Source of the DNA: ZC4RG30 sp031424095
GTDB taxonomy: Bacteria > Pseudomonadota > Gammaproteobacteria > Steroidobacterales > Steroidobacteraceae
Length of the DNA stretch: 9,130 nt
Direction: 5' to 3'
Assembly (NCBI GenBank): GCA_031424095.1
Contig: JANPGU010000196.1
Span: 1 to 9,130 of the forward strand
Shown here: positions 1 through 6,089 of the stretch, in pieces
Numbering within the stretch: the first letter of the stretch is position 1
Layout of the letters: every line of letters begins with the position of its first letter
The notes under the pieces: generated by a model
Told to the model about the DNA's origin: nothing
Seen by the model: only the letters and a program-made list of their open reading frames with translations
The model's database searches: none
Translations under genes and position numbers: made by a program

Positions 1-851
1 CGGCCCACGTGGATGTTGGTGACGAAGTTCATCGCACCGCTCATGTAGATCTGTACCAGTTGCGGAGTGACCATGACCTGGCGGTCGTATGCAGCCCATT
101 CGTGCCAGCGCCGCAGGAAGCCTTCGGGCCAGCAGTACTGCGAGGGCCACATCGGCTTGTTGGTGTGCCCGTGGTGATAGGTCTCCTGCACCAGGCGCTG
201 CTGGTAAGCGTCGGTCAGCAACGAAAGGATGGTTGGCACCTGCACGTGGCGCATGGCGATCCAGTTGTCGTTCTGTGGCCTGAAGCGCGGCTGGCGATAA
301 ACGCCGTTCCATTCGTTCGGCAGCGTTGCGCCGGTGTGCACGGTGGGTCCGCCGCGGTTGCGGGTTTCCGCGAGCAGCGCTTCGTAGTGAGCCTGCGCAG
401 TGCGGAAGGGATACGGACTGACGATGGCACTGCGCGGGTAATCGCGTTCGCAATGGCCCCAGGGCGCGGAGGCAGGGGGATTCTTGCCGATGGCGCCGCC
501 AGCAGCACCGGCCCAGAGGGCCTCGATGGCGATCAGGCTGTTGCAGCGGAAATACCGCGGGTCCCTCCACAATGCGCGGTCCGCGTAGAAATCGCGGGTA
601 GTGAACAGGTCGCGGGTCAGCGGCTGCATGCCGGGTGGAACCTGCCCCGCGCGTGCCGCACCGTTAAAGCTGCCATCACGCTGCACAGTCGCGCCCACGG
701 GCTCATGACTGTTGACGTCGTCCTGCAGTGGCGCCGCGCGCCCGACGCTGACGAAGCCGATGTCCGGTGCCTGCTGCGCACCTGTGTTCAGGCATGCAGT
801 CAACAGAGTCAGACAAGCCATGGCGACCCGTGATCGCGCCGCAGTGATCAT
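1..851 (-). CDS. Putative outer-membrane lipoprotein of unrecognised family (partial, runs off left edge)
   Basis: The frame stays open for 283 codons from ATG at 851 to the window edge, so the C-terminus is missing. The N-terminus has an Arg-containing start, a hydrophobic stretch and a lipobox LTAC with Cys20, followed by Leu at +2, which suggests an outer-membrane lipoprotein. The mature part is rich in aromatic residues and includes TRDLFTTRDFYADRALWRDPRYFRC (about 79-103, split here as TRDLFTTRDFY and RDPRYFRC), PWGHCERDYPRSAIVSPYP (130-148), ETYHHGHTNKPMWPSQYCWPEG (223-244; key residues His226, His227, His229, Cys240) and MSGAMNFVTN (270-279). I recall similar large hypothetical envelope proteins in proteobacterial catabolic regions but can give no family name or function. 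Its start overlaps the stop of the SnoaL-like gene as TGATG and I see no clear Shine-Dalgarno, so translation is probably coupled. A second in-frame ATG at 821 would still leave the lipobox but a very short signal peptide, so 851 is preferred. Confidence 0.8.
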   Translation of the reverse strand, partial: MITAARSRVAMACLTLLTACLNTGAQQAPDIGFVSVGRAAPLQDDVNSHEPVGATVQRDGSFNGAARAGQVPPGMQPLTRDLFTTRDFYADRALWRDPRYFRCNSLIAIEALWAGAAGGAIGKNPPASAPWGHCERDYPRSAIVSPYPFRTAQAHYEALLAETRNRGGPTVHTGATLPNEWNGVYRQPRFRPQNDNWIAMRHVQVPTILSLLTDAYQQRLVQETYHHGHTNKPMWPSQYCWPEGFLRRWHEWAAYDRQVMVTPQLVQIYMSGAMNFVTNIHVG

Positions 852-1405
852 CAGCGGCTACCGAAGCCAAGCTGCTTGCCCAGTGCCGCATTGCCGAATT
901 CGATGGTGATCTCGCGTCGCTGGATGCGCCATTCCCCGCTTTGCTTCACATAGCGATCTGTGTAGCGGGAAATGCTCAGGATCTCGGGTCCGACATCGCC
1001 TTGCTTCACCACGGTGGTCACGTAGCAGCTGCCCGCGGCCGAGTCCGCGCTGGTGTTGGTTATCTGCGCATTGCTGATCAGGTGGCGCATGATCGACGTG
1101 GTCTTGCCATTGGCTGCAGGCTCGTTGCCAAAGCGCTCGTGGTCCTTGCGGGCTTGCGCGATCAGCGCCTGCCGGCCCTTGACGATCGCAGGTCCGCCGG
1201 TGGCGACGGCGATCTCCCCATCGTCCGTGAACAGATCCGCGTACTCCTCCGGAGTGCCCAGGTCATGCACGATGCCGTATCGGTCCATGAGCTCGCGGAT
1301 CAGGGTGCGATCGGCAATGGCCTGCATGGGATCGGCGGCGTTGAGGCTGTATGACGCTGTCAGCAGCAGCAGGCTGGACAAAATCCTTGATCTAGGAATT
1401 CTCAT
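851..1405 (-). CDS. Exported SnoaL-like / NTF2-fold protein
   Basis: This is a 184-aa protein with a clear Sec signal peptide (MRIPRSR, then a Leu-rich core, cleavage probable after LNA at residue 23). The mature part fits the SnoaL_4/NTF2-like fold: an N-terminal helix segment IADRTLIRELMDRYGIVHD (30-48), the LFTDDGEIAV segment (58-67), MRHLISNAQI (106-115) and the terminal strand pair SGEWRIQRREI (156-166). The fold is shared by ketosteroid isomerase, limonene-epoxide hydrolase and ring-hydroxylating dioxygenase beta subunits, but many members have no known enzyme activity, and an exported one is most safely called hypothetical. An AGGAG lies at 1413-1417 (minus strand) with a 7-nt spacer, which supports the start at 1405. 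It is first in a two-gene unit with the lipoprotein, and divergent from the DUF6152-type gene at 1493. The substrate is unknown. Confidence 0.85.
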   Translation of the reverse strand: MRIPRSRILSSLLLLTASYSLNAADPMQAIADRTLIRELMDRYGIVHDLGTPEEYADLFTDDGEIAVATGGPAIVKGRQALIAQARKDHERFGNEPAANGKTTSIMRHLISNAQITNTSADSAAGSCYVTTVVKQGDVGPEILSISRYTDRYVKQSGEWRIQRREITIEFGNAALGKQLGFGSR

Positions 1406-1492
1406 CGGCGCGCTCCTGGAGTAAGGTTGAGACGTTGGTCCCGGTGTCAGGCAATCAGGTTCTGGTTTCCAAAGTCCGAAAAGGGGCGCTGC
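1406..1492. promoter_or_regulatory. Divergent intergenic region between the SnoaL-like and first DUF6152-type genes
   Basis: These 87 bases must carry the promoters for both the leftward pair (1405 to 1) and the rightward pair (1493 to 3405). The leftward Shine-Dalgarno AGGAG (1413-1417) and a weaker rightward AAGGGG (1481-1486) are visible. I could not find a convincing -35/-10 pair in either direction, and no strong palindrome stands out. The promoter role is inferred from gene geometry. Confidence 0.5.
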
Positions 1493-1927
1493 ATGCGTTC
1501 GAAACTGCGGCTTTCTTCAATGCTGCTTGCGGTTCTGGCGATGGGTCAGTCCCCGCTGGCGCCTGCCCATCACTCTACCGCTGAATTCGACTATACCAAG
1601 CAGGTCACTATCAAGGGAGTCGTCAAGGAAGTGCAATGGACCAATCCGCACTCCTACATCCAGCTGCTGACGGATGGCGAGGGCGCGGAAAAAATCCAGT
1701 GGTCGGTCGAAATCGGCTCCCCGAGCCTGAACATCAACATGGGTTGGCGCAAGAACAGCGTCAAGGCGGGAGACGTGGTGACCATGAATCTCTCTCCGGC
1801 GCGCAGCGGCAAGCCCTATGGCACGCTGCGGGTGCTCACGTTTGCCGATGGACAGAAACTCGATGGGGTGGCCGCAAAGTTCGGCGGGGCACTTGGCGCT
1901 GCGCCACCTGCGCCAAAGGATCCCTGA
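1493..1927 (+). CDS. Exported DUF6152-type small protein (cassette 1)
   Basis: This is a 144-aa protein. It has a signal peptide whose likely cleavage site APA (23-25) is followed at once by His26-His27-Ser. Family-like blocks are VVKEVQWTNPHSYIQL (43-58), GSPSLN (75-80), GWRKNSVKAGD (84-94) and a Gly/Ala/Pro-rich tail. It shares these blocks with the protein at 6090-6485 (FQWSNPH, GSPNL, GWKRNTFKPGD). I recognise this pattern as the DUF6152 family, periplasmic proteins of unknown function. The start at 1493 is chosen because the signal peptide begins there and AAGGGG sits 6-7 nt upstream; an earlier TTG at 1427 adds 22 non-signal-like residues. The next gene begins 2 nt after its stop, so the two are surely co-translated. 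A copper-site role for the predicted His-His terminus is possible but unproven. Confidence 0.85.
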   Translation: MRSKLRLSSMLLAVLAMGQSPLAPAHHSTAEFDYTKQVTIKGVVKEVQWTNPHSYIQLLTDGEGAEKIQWSVEIGSPSLNINMGWRKNSVKAGDVVTMNLSPARSGKPYGTLRVLTFADGQKLDGVAAKFGGALGAAPPAPKDP

Positions 1928-1929
1928 TC

Positions 1930-3405
1930 ATGCGGCGCCTGCGTTCCTGGGGGCTGCTGCTGGGCGGTATTGCCCTTGCTGCGTGTGTATCCACAGCGGC
2001 GGATCATTCTGACAAGACGGCAAGCGGACCTGCGGCTCTGCTTGGCATCTGGGTGCCCGATGCGGCGCCCCGGGCATTGCTGATGCAGGACGGCAAACCG
2101 CCGCCGCTCACCGCCGCAGCAATGAAGGTCCATGCCGAGCGCCGTCAGCGCCTTGCCGCCGGTGACGCGGCGTTTGATCCGACCACCTGGTGCGCCGGTC
2201 CGGGCATGCCACGCATACTGACGATGAATTACCCGCTGGAGATCCGCTCCGACGACAACCGCCTCGCTTTCATCCACGGGTGGTACCGCTGGTTCCGCAT
2301 CGTGGATCTCGGCAGCGGAACAGTGGACCCGCCGTTGCCGCTGACCATGGGATTTCCGGTGGGCCACTGGGAGGCTGATACGCTGGTGATCCGCACAGTG
2401 GGACTGATCGATGCGACGGTGCTGGATGCCTCGGGACTGCCGCACTCGGACCAGTTGACACTCACCGAACGACTGCGTGTGCTCCCGGATGGCCGGCTCG
2501 AGGATCGCATCACGATAGAGGATCCGGAGAATTTCACACGGCCGTGGCAAACCGTGCTGACCTTTCATCGCGACGCCGCGGCACGGGTAGCGGATGACGT
2601 CTGTCCAGACCGCATGGCGCGCGGTGAGCCGGCGGAGAAAGTCCCCACGGGCAAGATCAAGGCATCGCGCGTGGCAGCATGGACTTCGCCTGCGGCTTTA
2701 CCCGTGACGCTGACTGCCCGCCTGTCAGGTGTGTGGGAGCCGAAGACATTCGGATTCATGGTGCCCAATGCGCCGCTGTCCAGCGCTGGCCGGGGCATTG
2801 TGGACAGCAATGCGGCGGCGATGCAGCGTGGCAGCATCATGCAGACTGCCTGGACCTCCTGCCGTCCAGGCGCAGTGTCCACCATGACGATGCCGCGCGA
2901 GAAGATCGTGATCCTGGAATCGGCCGGTGAAATCACCGTTCTCTTCGAAATGCCGCGCATGGTCCGCCGCATCCGCATGAATGCCACACATCCGGACAGG
3001 CTTGAGCCGGGTTATGTGGGTGATTCGGTGGGGCACTGGGAGGGAGCCACGCTGCTGGTCGACACGCTGGGATTCAACGGTTACGCCGAGCTCGATGCCC
3101 GTGGCCAGCCGACCAGCCCGCAACTGCATACGGTCGAGAGATTCACGCCGACCGCCGATGGCAGCAGCATCGACATCGAGACGACGATCACTGACCCTGC
3201 GTTCTACACCCAGCCCTTTGTCATCAAGCGATCGTGGAAGAAGAGCGCGGCCCGCCATCCGTACGAATACGACTGCATGGAAAATCCCCGGCAGGAAGAC
3301 TTCGAGAATGCGCACTACGTGCACGACCGGTACCGGCCGACCTGCATGCGGGTGGAGGGGGAGGGAATGGCACCGTCAAGGATGGTGTGTGGGCTGCCGA
3401 AATAG
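1930..3405 (+). CDS. Two-module envelope lipoprotein (tandem copies of an HWEG-type domain)
   Basis: This is a 491-aa protein. The signal peptide ends in lipobox LAAC with Cys19 and Val at +2, consistent with outer-membrane anchoring. It holds two copies of one domain. Module A (about 37-226) has LGIW (38-41), WCAGPGMPR (87-95), YPLEI (101-105), GHWEADTLVI (145-154), PHSDQLTLTERL (171-182), ITIEDPENFTRPW (194-206) and Cys225. Module B (about 265-455) has LSGVW (265-269), Cys311, VRRIR, GHWEGATLLVDTLGF (368-382), SPQLHTVERF (396-405), ITDPAFYTQPF (420-430) and Cys449. A C-terminal extension adds Cys472 and Cys487. The single-module protein at 5305 is a clear relative. I know no function for the family; it reads as a beta-rich secreted domain. 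An AAAGGA lies 9 nt before ATG 1930, two bases after the DUF6152-type stop. An upstream in-frame start at 1636 lies inside the previous gene and is rejected. Confidence 0.87.
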   Translation: MRRLRSWGLLLGGIALAACVSTAADHSDKTASGPAALLGIWVPDAAPRALLMQDGKPPPLTAAAMKVHAERRQRLAAGDAAFDPTTWCAGPGMPRILTMNYPLEIRSDDNRLAFIHGWYRWFRIVDLGSGTVDPPLPLTMGFPVGHWEADTLVIRTVGLIDATVLDASGLPHSDQLTLTERLRVLPDGRLEDRITIEDPENFTRPWQTVLTFHRDAAARVADDVCPDRMARGEPAEKVPTGKIKASRVAAWTSPAALPVTLTARLSGVWEPKTFGFMVPNAPLSSAGRGIVDSNAAAMQRGSIMQTAWTSCRPGAVSTMTMPREKIVILESAGEITVLFEMPRMVRRIRMNATHPDRLEPGYVGDSVGHWEGATLLVDTLGFNGYAELDARGQPTSPQLHTVERFTPTADGSSIDIETTITDPAFYTQPFVIKRSWKKSAARHPYEYDCMENPRQEDFENAHYVHDRYRPTCMRVEGEGMAPSRMVCGLPK

Positions 3406-3419
3406 ACCTATGCCGGCAG
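3394..3419. repeat. Inverted repeat spanning the two convergent stop codons
   Basis: CTGCCG (3394-3399) and CGGCAG (3414-3419) form a 6-bp inverted repeat around 14 bases that contain both stop codons. It could fold into a hairpin in either transcript and help end transcription both ways, but there is no T-tract, so an intrinsic terminator is not supported. It may be chance. Confidence 0.3.
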
Positions 3420-4784
3420 TGCCTGCACGTAGATCGCGCGCTCATGCGAGAACGCCCGGAACCCGAACACGCCGTGGTAACTGCCGGTGCCGCTCTGGTT
3501 GACGCCACCGAAGGGCAACTGGTTCTCCAGGTAATGGGAGAACACGCCATTGATCGTCACGCCGCCGGATGAGGTGCGGCTGAGAATCCGGTCGACGTTG
3601 CCTGGCGTGCCGCTGTAGATGTAAAGCGCCAGCGGCTTGCCACGGGCCGAGATGAATTCGATCACCTCATCGAGCTTCGCATACGTCATCACAGGCACCA
3701 CTGGCCCGAAGATCTCCTCCTGCATGATCAGCATGTCCGGCGTGACATCAGTCAGCAGCGTCGGATGGATGGTGCGGTCGCTCGCCTCGAGCGTGCCGCC
3801 CACGGCAACCCTGGCACCCTTGGCCACTGCATCATCGAAGAGCTTCCTGATGCGCACGAAGTTCTGGTCGTTGACGATCTGGGCGATGTGTTCCTTCCTG
3901 ATGCTGCCGTCTTCGCGGTAAAGGTTCTGCTTTACGCGGGCGCGAAACTCTTCGATCAGGATATCCTTCTGTGACGCCGTGACGAATACATAGTCAGGGC
4001 AAATGCAGGCCTGTCCGCCATTGAACTGCTTGGCGCCCGCCAGATCTGCGGCGACCTTCTTCACGTCCGCGTCGGCATCGACGATGACGGGCGACTTGCC
4101 GCCCAGTTCCAGCGTGACGCTGGCCAGATGCTTCGCGGCCGCCGCCATGACCAGCTTGCCGACCCGCGTGCTGCCTGTGAAGAAAATGTGGCTGAACGGC
4201 AGTTCGAGCAGCGCAGTCGCTACGTCCACATCGCCTTCGAATATCGCAACTTCCTGTTCGTCGAATGCCTCCCTGACGACCCGGGCGGCCACGCGCGCAG
4301 TTGCGGGGCACAGATCCGTGAGCTTGACGATGCAGCAATTTCCGGCGGCAATGGCCGCCGCGAGTGGACCCATGACCAGCCCCAGCGGAAAATTCCAGGG
4401 GCCCAGAATGAGGCACACGCCACGCGCTTCGTAGACGATCCTCGCGCTGTCGTTCTTGTTCTGGGACGGGATGACAGCGACGGGCTTCATCCAGTCGTCG
4501 AGATTGGCGATATTCCGGTCGATGTTGCCGAGCACATTCAGCAGTTCGGTAACGCGGATCTCGTTCTCGGGTTTGCGCGTGTCCTGGCGGACCGCTGCCA
4601 CGATCTCGTCGGCGTGGGCCTCAACGGCTGCCTTGAGTCTGCGCAGCTTGTCCCTGCGCTGGTCTGGAGAGCTCGCCTTTGCTTCCCATTGATGCGCCCG
4701 CTGCAGGGCAAAGACGCGGTCAATATCGGCGAATACGCCCGGAACCGTCTGGCTGGCGGAATTGGACACGCTGCGTCTCTCCAT
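3408..4784 (-). CDS. NAD(P)-dependent aldehyde dehydrogenase, class 3 / coniferyl-aldehyde type
   Basis: This 458-aa enzyme oxidises an aldehyde to its carboxylic acid in the cytoplasm. The catalytic set is intact: Asn131 in GPWNFP, the cofactor loop FTGSTRVGK (202-210), the general base Glu226 in LELGGKSP, the nucleophile Cys260 in GGQACICPDYV, Glu357-Phe359 in EEIFGPV, and the class-3-like end LPFGGVNQSGTGSYHG (423-438). Length and motifs match the ALDH3/coniferyl aldehyde dehydrogenase branch. It lacks the C-terminal membrane anchor of the fatty aldehyde enzymes. The substrate cannot be read from sequence; nearby acyl-CoA chemistry suggests an aliphatic or aromatic aldehyde made during catabolism. 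ATG 4784 has no good ribosome site upstream. A GTG at codon 6 (4769) sits 9 nt after GGAG (4779-4782), so the real start may be there. The stop is only 2 bp from the convergent two-module lipoprotein gene. Confidence 0.93.
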   Translation of the reverse strand: MERRSVSNSASQTVPGVFADIDRVFALQRAHQWEAKASSPDQRRDKLRRLKAAVEAHADEIVAAVRQDTRKPENEIRVTELLNVLGNIDRNIANLDDWMKPVAVIPSQNKNDSARIVYEARGVCLILGPWNFPLGLVMGPLAAAIAAGNCCIVKLTDLCPATARVAARVVREAFDEQEVAIFEGDVDVATALLELPFSHIFFTGSTRVGKLVMAAAAKHLASVTLELGGKSPVIVDADADVKKVAADLAGAKQFNGGQACICPDYVFVTASQKDILIEEFRARVKQNLYREDGSIRKEHIAQIVNDQNFVRIRKLFDDAVAKGARVAVGGTLEASDRTIHPTLLTDVTPDMLIMQEEIFGPVVPVMTYAKLDEVIEFISARGKPLALYIYSGTPGNVDRILSRTSSGGVTINGVFSHYLENQLPFGGVNQSGTGSYHGVFGFRAFSHERAIYVQALPA

Positions 4785-4798
4785 CGGAAGGGGCCGGA

Positions 4799-4815
4799 GC
4801 GGCCTTCGAGGCCGC
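4799..4815. repeat. Perfect 7-bp palindrome, candidate operator or leader hairpin
   Basis: GCGGCCT-TCG-AGGCCGC is a perfect 7-bp inverted repeat with a 3-base centre. It lies 15 bases upstream of the aldehyde dehydrogenase ATG and just downstream of a possible extended -10 (4818-4826). If that promoter is real, the palindrome covers the start of transcription, as a repressor operator would. Otherwise it would be a hairpin in the 5' leader. No T-run follows it in either direction. Confidence 0.4.
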
Positions 4816-4817
4816 GA

Positions 4818-4826
4818 ATCCTAGCA
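4818..4826 (-). promoter_or_regulatory. Possible extended -10 promoter for the aldehyde dehydrogenase
   Basis: Read on the minus strand, TGCTAGGAT gives the TGn extension plus a -10-like TAGGAT. No good -35 is visible 17-18 nt upstream, which is tolerable for extended -10 promoters. Predicted transcription would start near 4811, about 27 nt before the ATG. This is a visual match only. Confidence 0.3.
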
Positions 4827-4836
4827 CCAAGGACAT

Positions 4837-4943
4837 ATTCGGGGTTCAGAGTGTCGCTACTGGCCGACCGCGACCATTTTGTGCTGCAAAACACAGCAAC
4901 CGCCGCTACGCTCGCTGTAATTTCGCGGCCAGCAACCCCGAAT
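4837..4943. repeat. Pair of 10-bp inverted repeats across the divergent promoter region
   Basis: ATTCGGGGTT (4837-4846) recurs exactly as its reverse complement AACCCCGAAT (4934-4943), with 87 bases between. Both copies are preceded on their own strand by GGA a few bases further out. One copy lies 53 bp before the aldehyde dehydrogenase start and the other 18 bp before the small gene at 4961, so each divergent gene has one copy facing it. Binding sites for a shared regulator are one reading. No other promoter element for the 4961 gene is convincing; its Shine-Dalgarno is GGAG at 4949-4952. The rest of 4785-4960 shows only a minor TTTTG/CAAAA inverted repeat (4877-4891). Confidence 0.4.
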
Positions 4944-4960
4944 TTTCCGGAGTTTGAGTT

Positions 4961-5218
4961 ATGCAGCGCAGCAAGCCGTGGATCCTCTCGTGCGCCATCA
5001 CGGCAGCGTTTGCAGCGGTGTGCCAGTGCGCGATAGCGGCCGATGCGCCGCTGAGCAGGGAAATCCAGGCCATCGTGGATTTTCAGTGTCATCAGGCGAA
5101 TACACTGAAGCAGGCCGAGGCCAATCGCGCCAACATGGCCCGTGGTTACACCGACCGGCATCCTGTCATGGAATGCCTCAACAAGAAGATCGAAGAGTTG
5201 AAAGCCGCCGGCAAGTAA
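4961..5218 (+). CDS. Small exported two-cysteine protein of unknown function
   Basis: This is an 85-aa protein. Residues 1-27 form a signal peptide (MQRSKPW, hydrophobic core, probable cleavage after AIA). The mature peptide is about 58 residues, charged and probably helical, with exactly two cysteines, Cys43 in DFQCHQAN and Cys72 in VMECLNKK. These could form one disulfide in the periplasm, stapling two helices. GGAG at 4949-4952 with an 8-nt spacer supports the start. I do not recognise a family. It leads the plus-strand group with the genes at 5305 and 6090, separated from the next gene by 86 bases, and is divergent from the aldehyde dehydrogenase. Confidence 0.75.
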   Translation: MQRSKPWILSCAITAAFAAVCQCAIAADAPLSREIQAIVDFQCHQANTLKQAEANRANMARGYTDRHPVMECLNKKIEELKAAGK

Positions 5219-5226
5219 ACCACTGT

Positions 5227-5256
5227 TTGTTCTTTCGCCTGGCTCCGCACTATAGT
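5227..5256 (+). promoter_or_regulatory. Possible sigma-70 promoter for the single-module gene
   Basis: TTGTTC (5227-5232) and TATAGT (5251-5256) are separated by 18 nt. The -10 is good (5 of 6 to TATAAT) and the -35 is weak (only TTG matches). A start near 5263 would give a leader of about 42 nt carrying the hairpin at 5266-5285. It would allow the 5305/6090 pair to be expressed apart from the small gene. Confidence 0.35.
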
Positions 5257-5265
5257 CTGCAGGAG

Positions 5266-5285
5266 CCTCCCGGCAGCCGGTGAGG
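5266..5285 (+). repeat. Leader hairpin upstream of the single-module gene
   Basis: CCTC-CCGG, loop CAG, CCGG-t-GAGG can form an 8-bp stem with one bulged T. It ends 4 bases before the AGGAG ribosome site (5290-5294). It lacks a T-tract, so it is not a terminator for the small gene. An mRNA-stability or translational role is speculative. Confidence 0.3.
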
Positions 5286-5304
5286 TTGCAGGAGCGGGGG
5301 CGGT

Positions 5305-6066
5305 ATGCAAAACAAAGGTTCTGGCTGGGCGCGAATCATCGCTGCGGTGCTATTTGCCGTCGCGGCACTATTGGGCTCGAGCAGCGCACTCGCGCAGGTG
5401 CCGGGTTCGAGACTTCCGGATGGCACGGTGGTGCCGGACATTACCGGCATCTGGGAACGCATCGAAGGCATCCGCTTCAACCCCAGCAACGAACTGCCGC
5501 CGTTCAACGCGCAATACCGAGGCCGTTATGATCTGGCGATGGCTGCCCGCAGCCGCGGTGAGCGTGTCGCCGACCCCACTTCCCGCTGCCTGCCGCAGGG
5601 CATGCCGCGCTTCATGGTGGCGAGTTATCCGCTCGAGATCCTGCAGACGAAAGGGCAGGTCACCATCATTGCCGAGTGGTCCAGTCAGGTGCGCCGCATC
5701 TTTACTGACGGGCGTGCCCATCCGCCAGCCGACGAGGTCGATATCACATTCAATGGTGATTCGATCGGGCGCTGGGAAGGGCAGACGCTTGTGGTCAGCA
5801 CCATCGGCATCCGTGGCGACACCAGCTTCGATGCGTCGCCGCTGACCCACAGCGATCAACTGACCGTCAGCGAGCGGATCTTCCTGCGGAATCCGCAAAC
5901 GCTGGTGGCGGAGATCACCGTGACTGATCCCGGTGCATTCACGGCGCCATGGAAGGTAGTGCGCACATACCGGCGCGGTGGTGCCGACGCGCGCATCATG
6001 GAATACGTGTGCGAGGAAAATAATCGCGAGATCTTCCTGCCCGGCCAGAACGAAGCGAAGCCATGA
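5305..6066 (+). CDS. Exported single-module HWEG-type protein, paralogue of the two-module lipoprotein
   Basis: This is a 253-aa protein with a signal peptide ending in SSALA (cleavage after residue 30) and no lipobox, so it is probably soluble in the periplasm. It carries one copy of the module found twice in the protein at 1930-3405: ITGIW (46-50), RCLPQGMPRF (94-103), YPLEI (108-112), VRRIFTDGRAHP (129-140), IGRWEGQTLVVSTIGI (154-169), HSDQLTVSER (182-191), ITVTDPGAFTAPW (204-216) and Cys236 in EYVCEEN. The cysteine pair Cys95/Cys236 has nearly the same spacing as in both modules of the paralogue. AGGAG at 5290-5294 with a 10-nt spacer supports the start. The stop TGA overlaps a possible ATG (6063) of the DUF6152-type gene, so the two form a coupled pair. 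No biochemical role is known to me. Confidence 0.88.
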   Translation: MQNKGSGWARIIAAVLFAVAALLGSSSALAQVPGSRLPDGTVVPDITGIWERIEGIRFNPSNELPPFNAQYRGRYDLAMAARSRGERVADPTSRCLPQGMPRFMVASYPLEILQTKGQVTIIAEWSSQVRRIFTDGRAHPPADEVDITFNGDSIGRWEGQTLVVSTIGIRGDTSFDASPLTHSDQLTVSERIFLRNPQTLVAEITVTDPGAFTAPWKVVRTYRRGGADARIMEYVCEENNREIFLPGQNEAKP

Positions 6067-6077
6067 GTCGTATCTAC

Positions 6078-6081
6078 GGAG
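6078..6081 (+). promoter_or_regulatory. Ribosome binding site that decides the second DUF6152-type start
   Basis: GGAG sits 8 nt before ATG 6090. The alternative ATG at 6063 overlaps the previous stop as ATGA but has only a weak purine run ahead of it and adds nine residues before the signal peptide. The site favours 6090. Confidence 0.55.
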
Positions 6082-6089
6082 CCATCGCA

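Noticed and set aside
9..833. 274-codon open frame on the plus strand
   Set aside because: It lies antisense to the lipoprotein gene, lacks a ribosome site and any recognisable motif, whereas the minus frame has a signal peptide, lipobox and translational coupling.
1427..1492. TTG start giving a 166-aa form of the first DUF6152-type protein
   Set aside because: It would put 22 polar residues before a well-formed signal peptide, and it sits in the divergent promoter gap.
1636..1929. In-frame upstream extension of the two-module lipoprotein
   Set aside because: This part overlaps the DUF6152-type coding sequence in another frame and would bury the lipoprotein signal peptide inside the chain.
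4128..5036. 302-codon open frame on the plus strand
   Set aside because: It is antisense to the aldehyde dehydrogenase core and overlaps the small exported gene in another frame; its composition is typical of a shadow.
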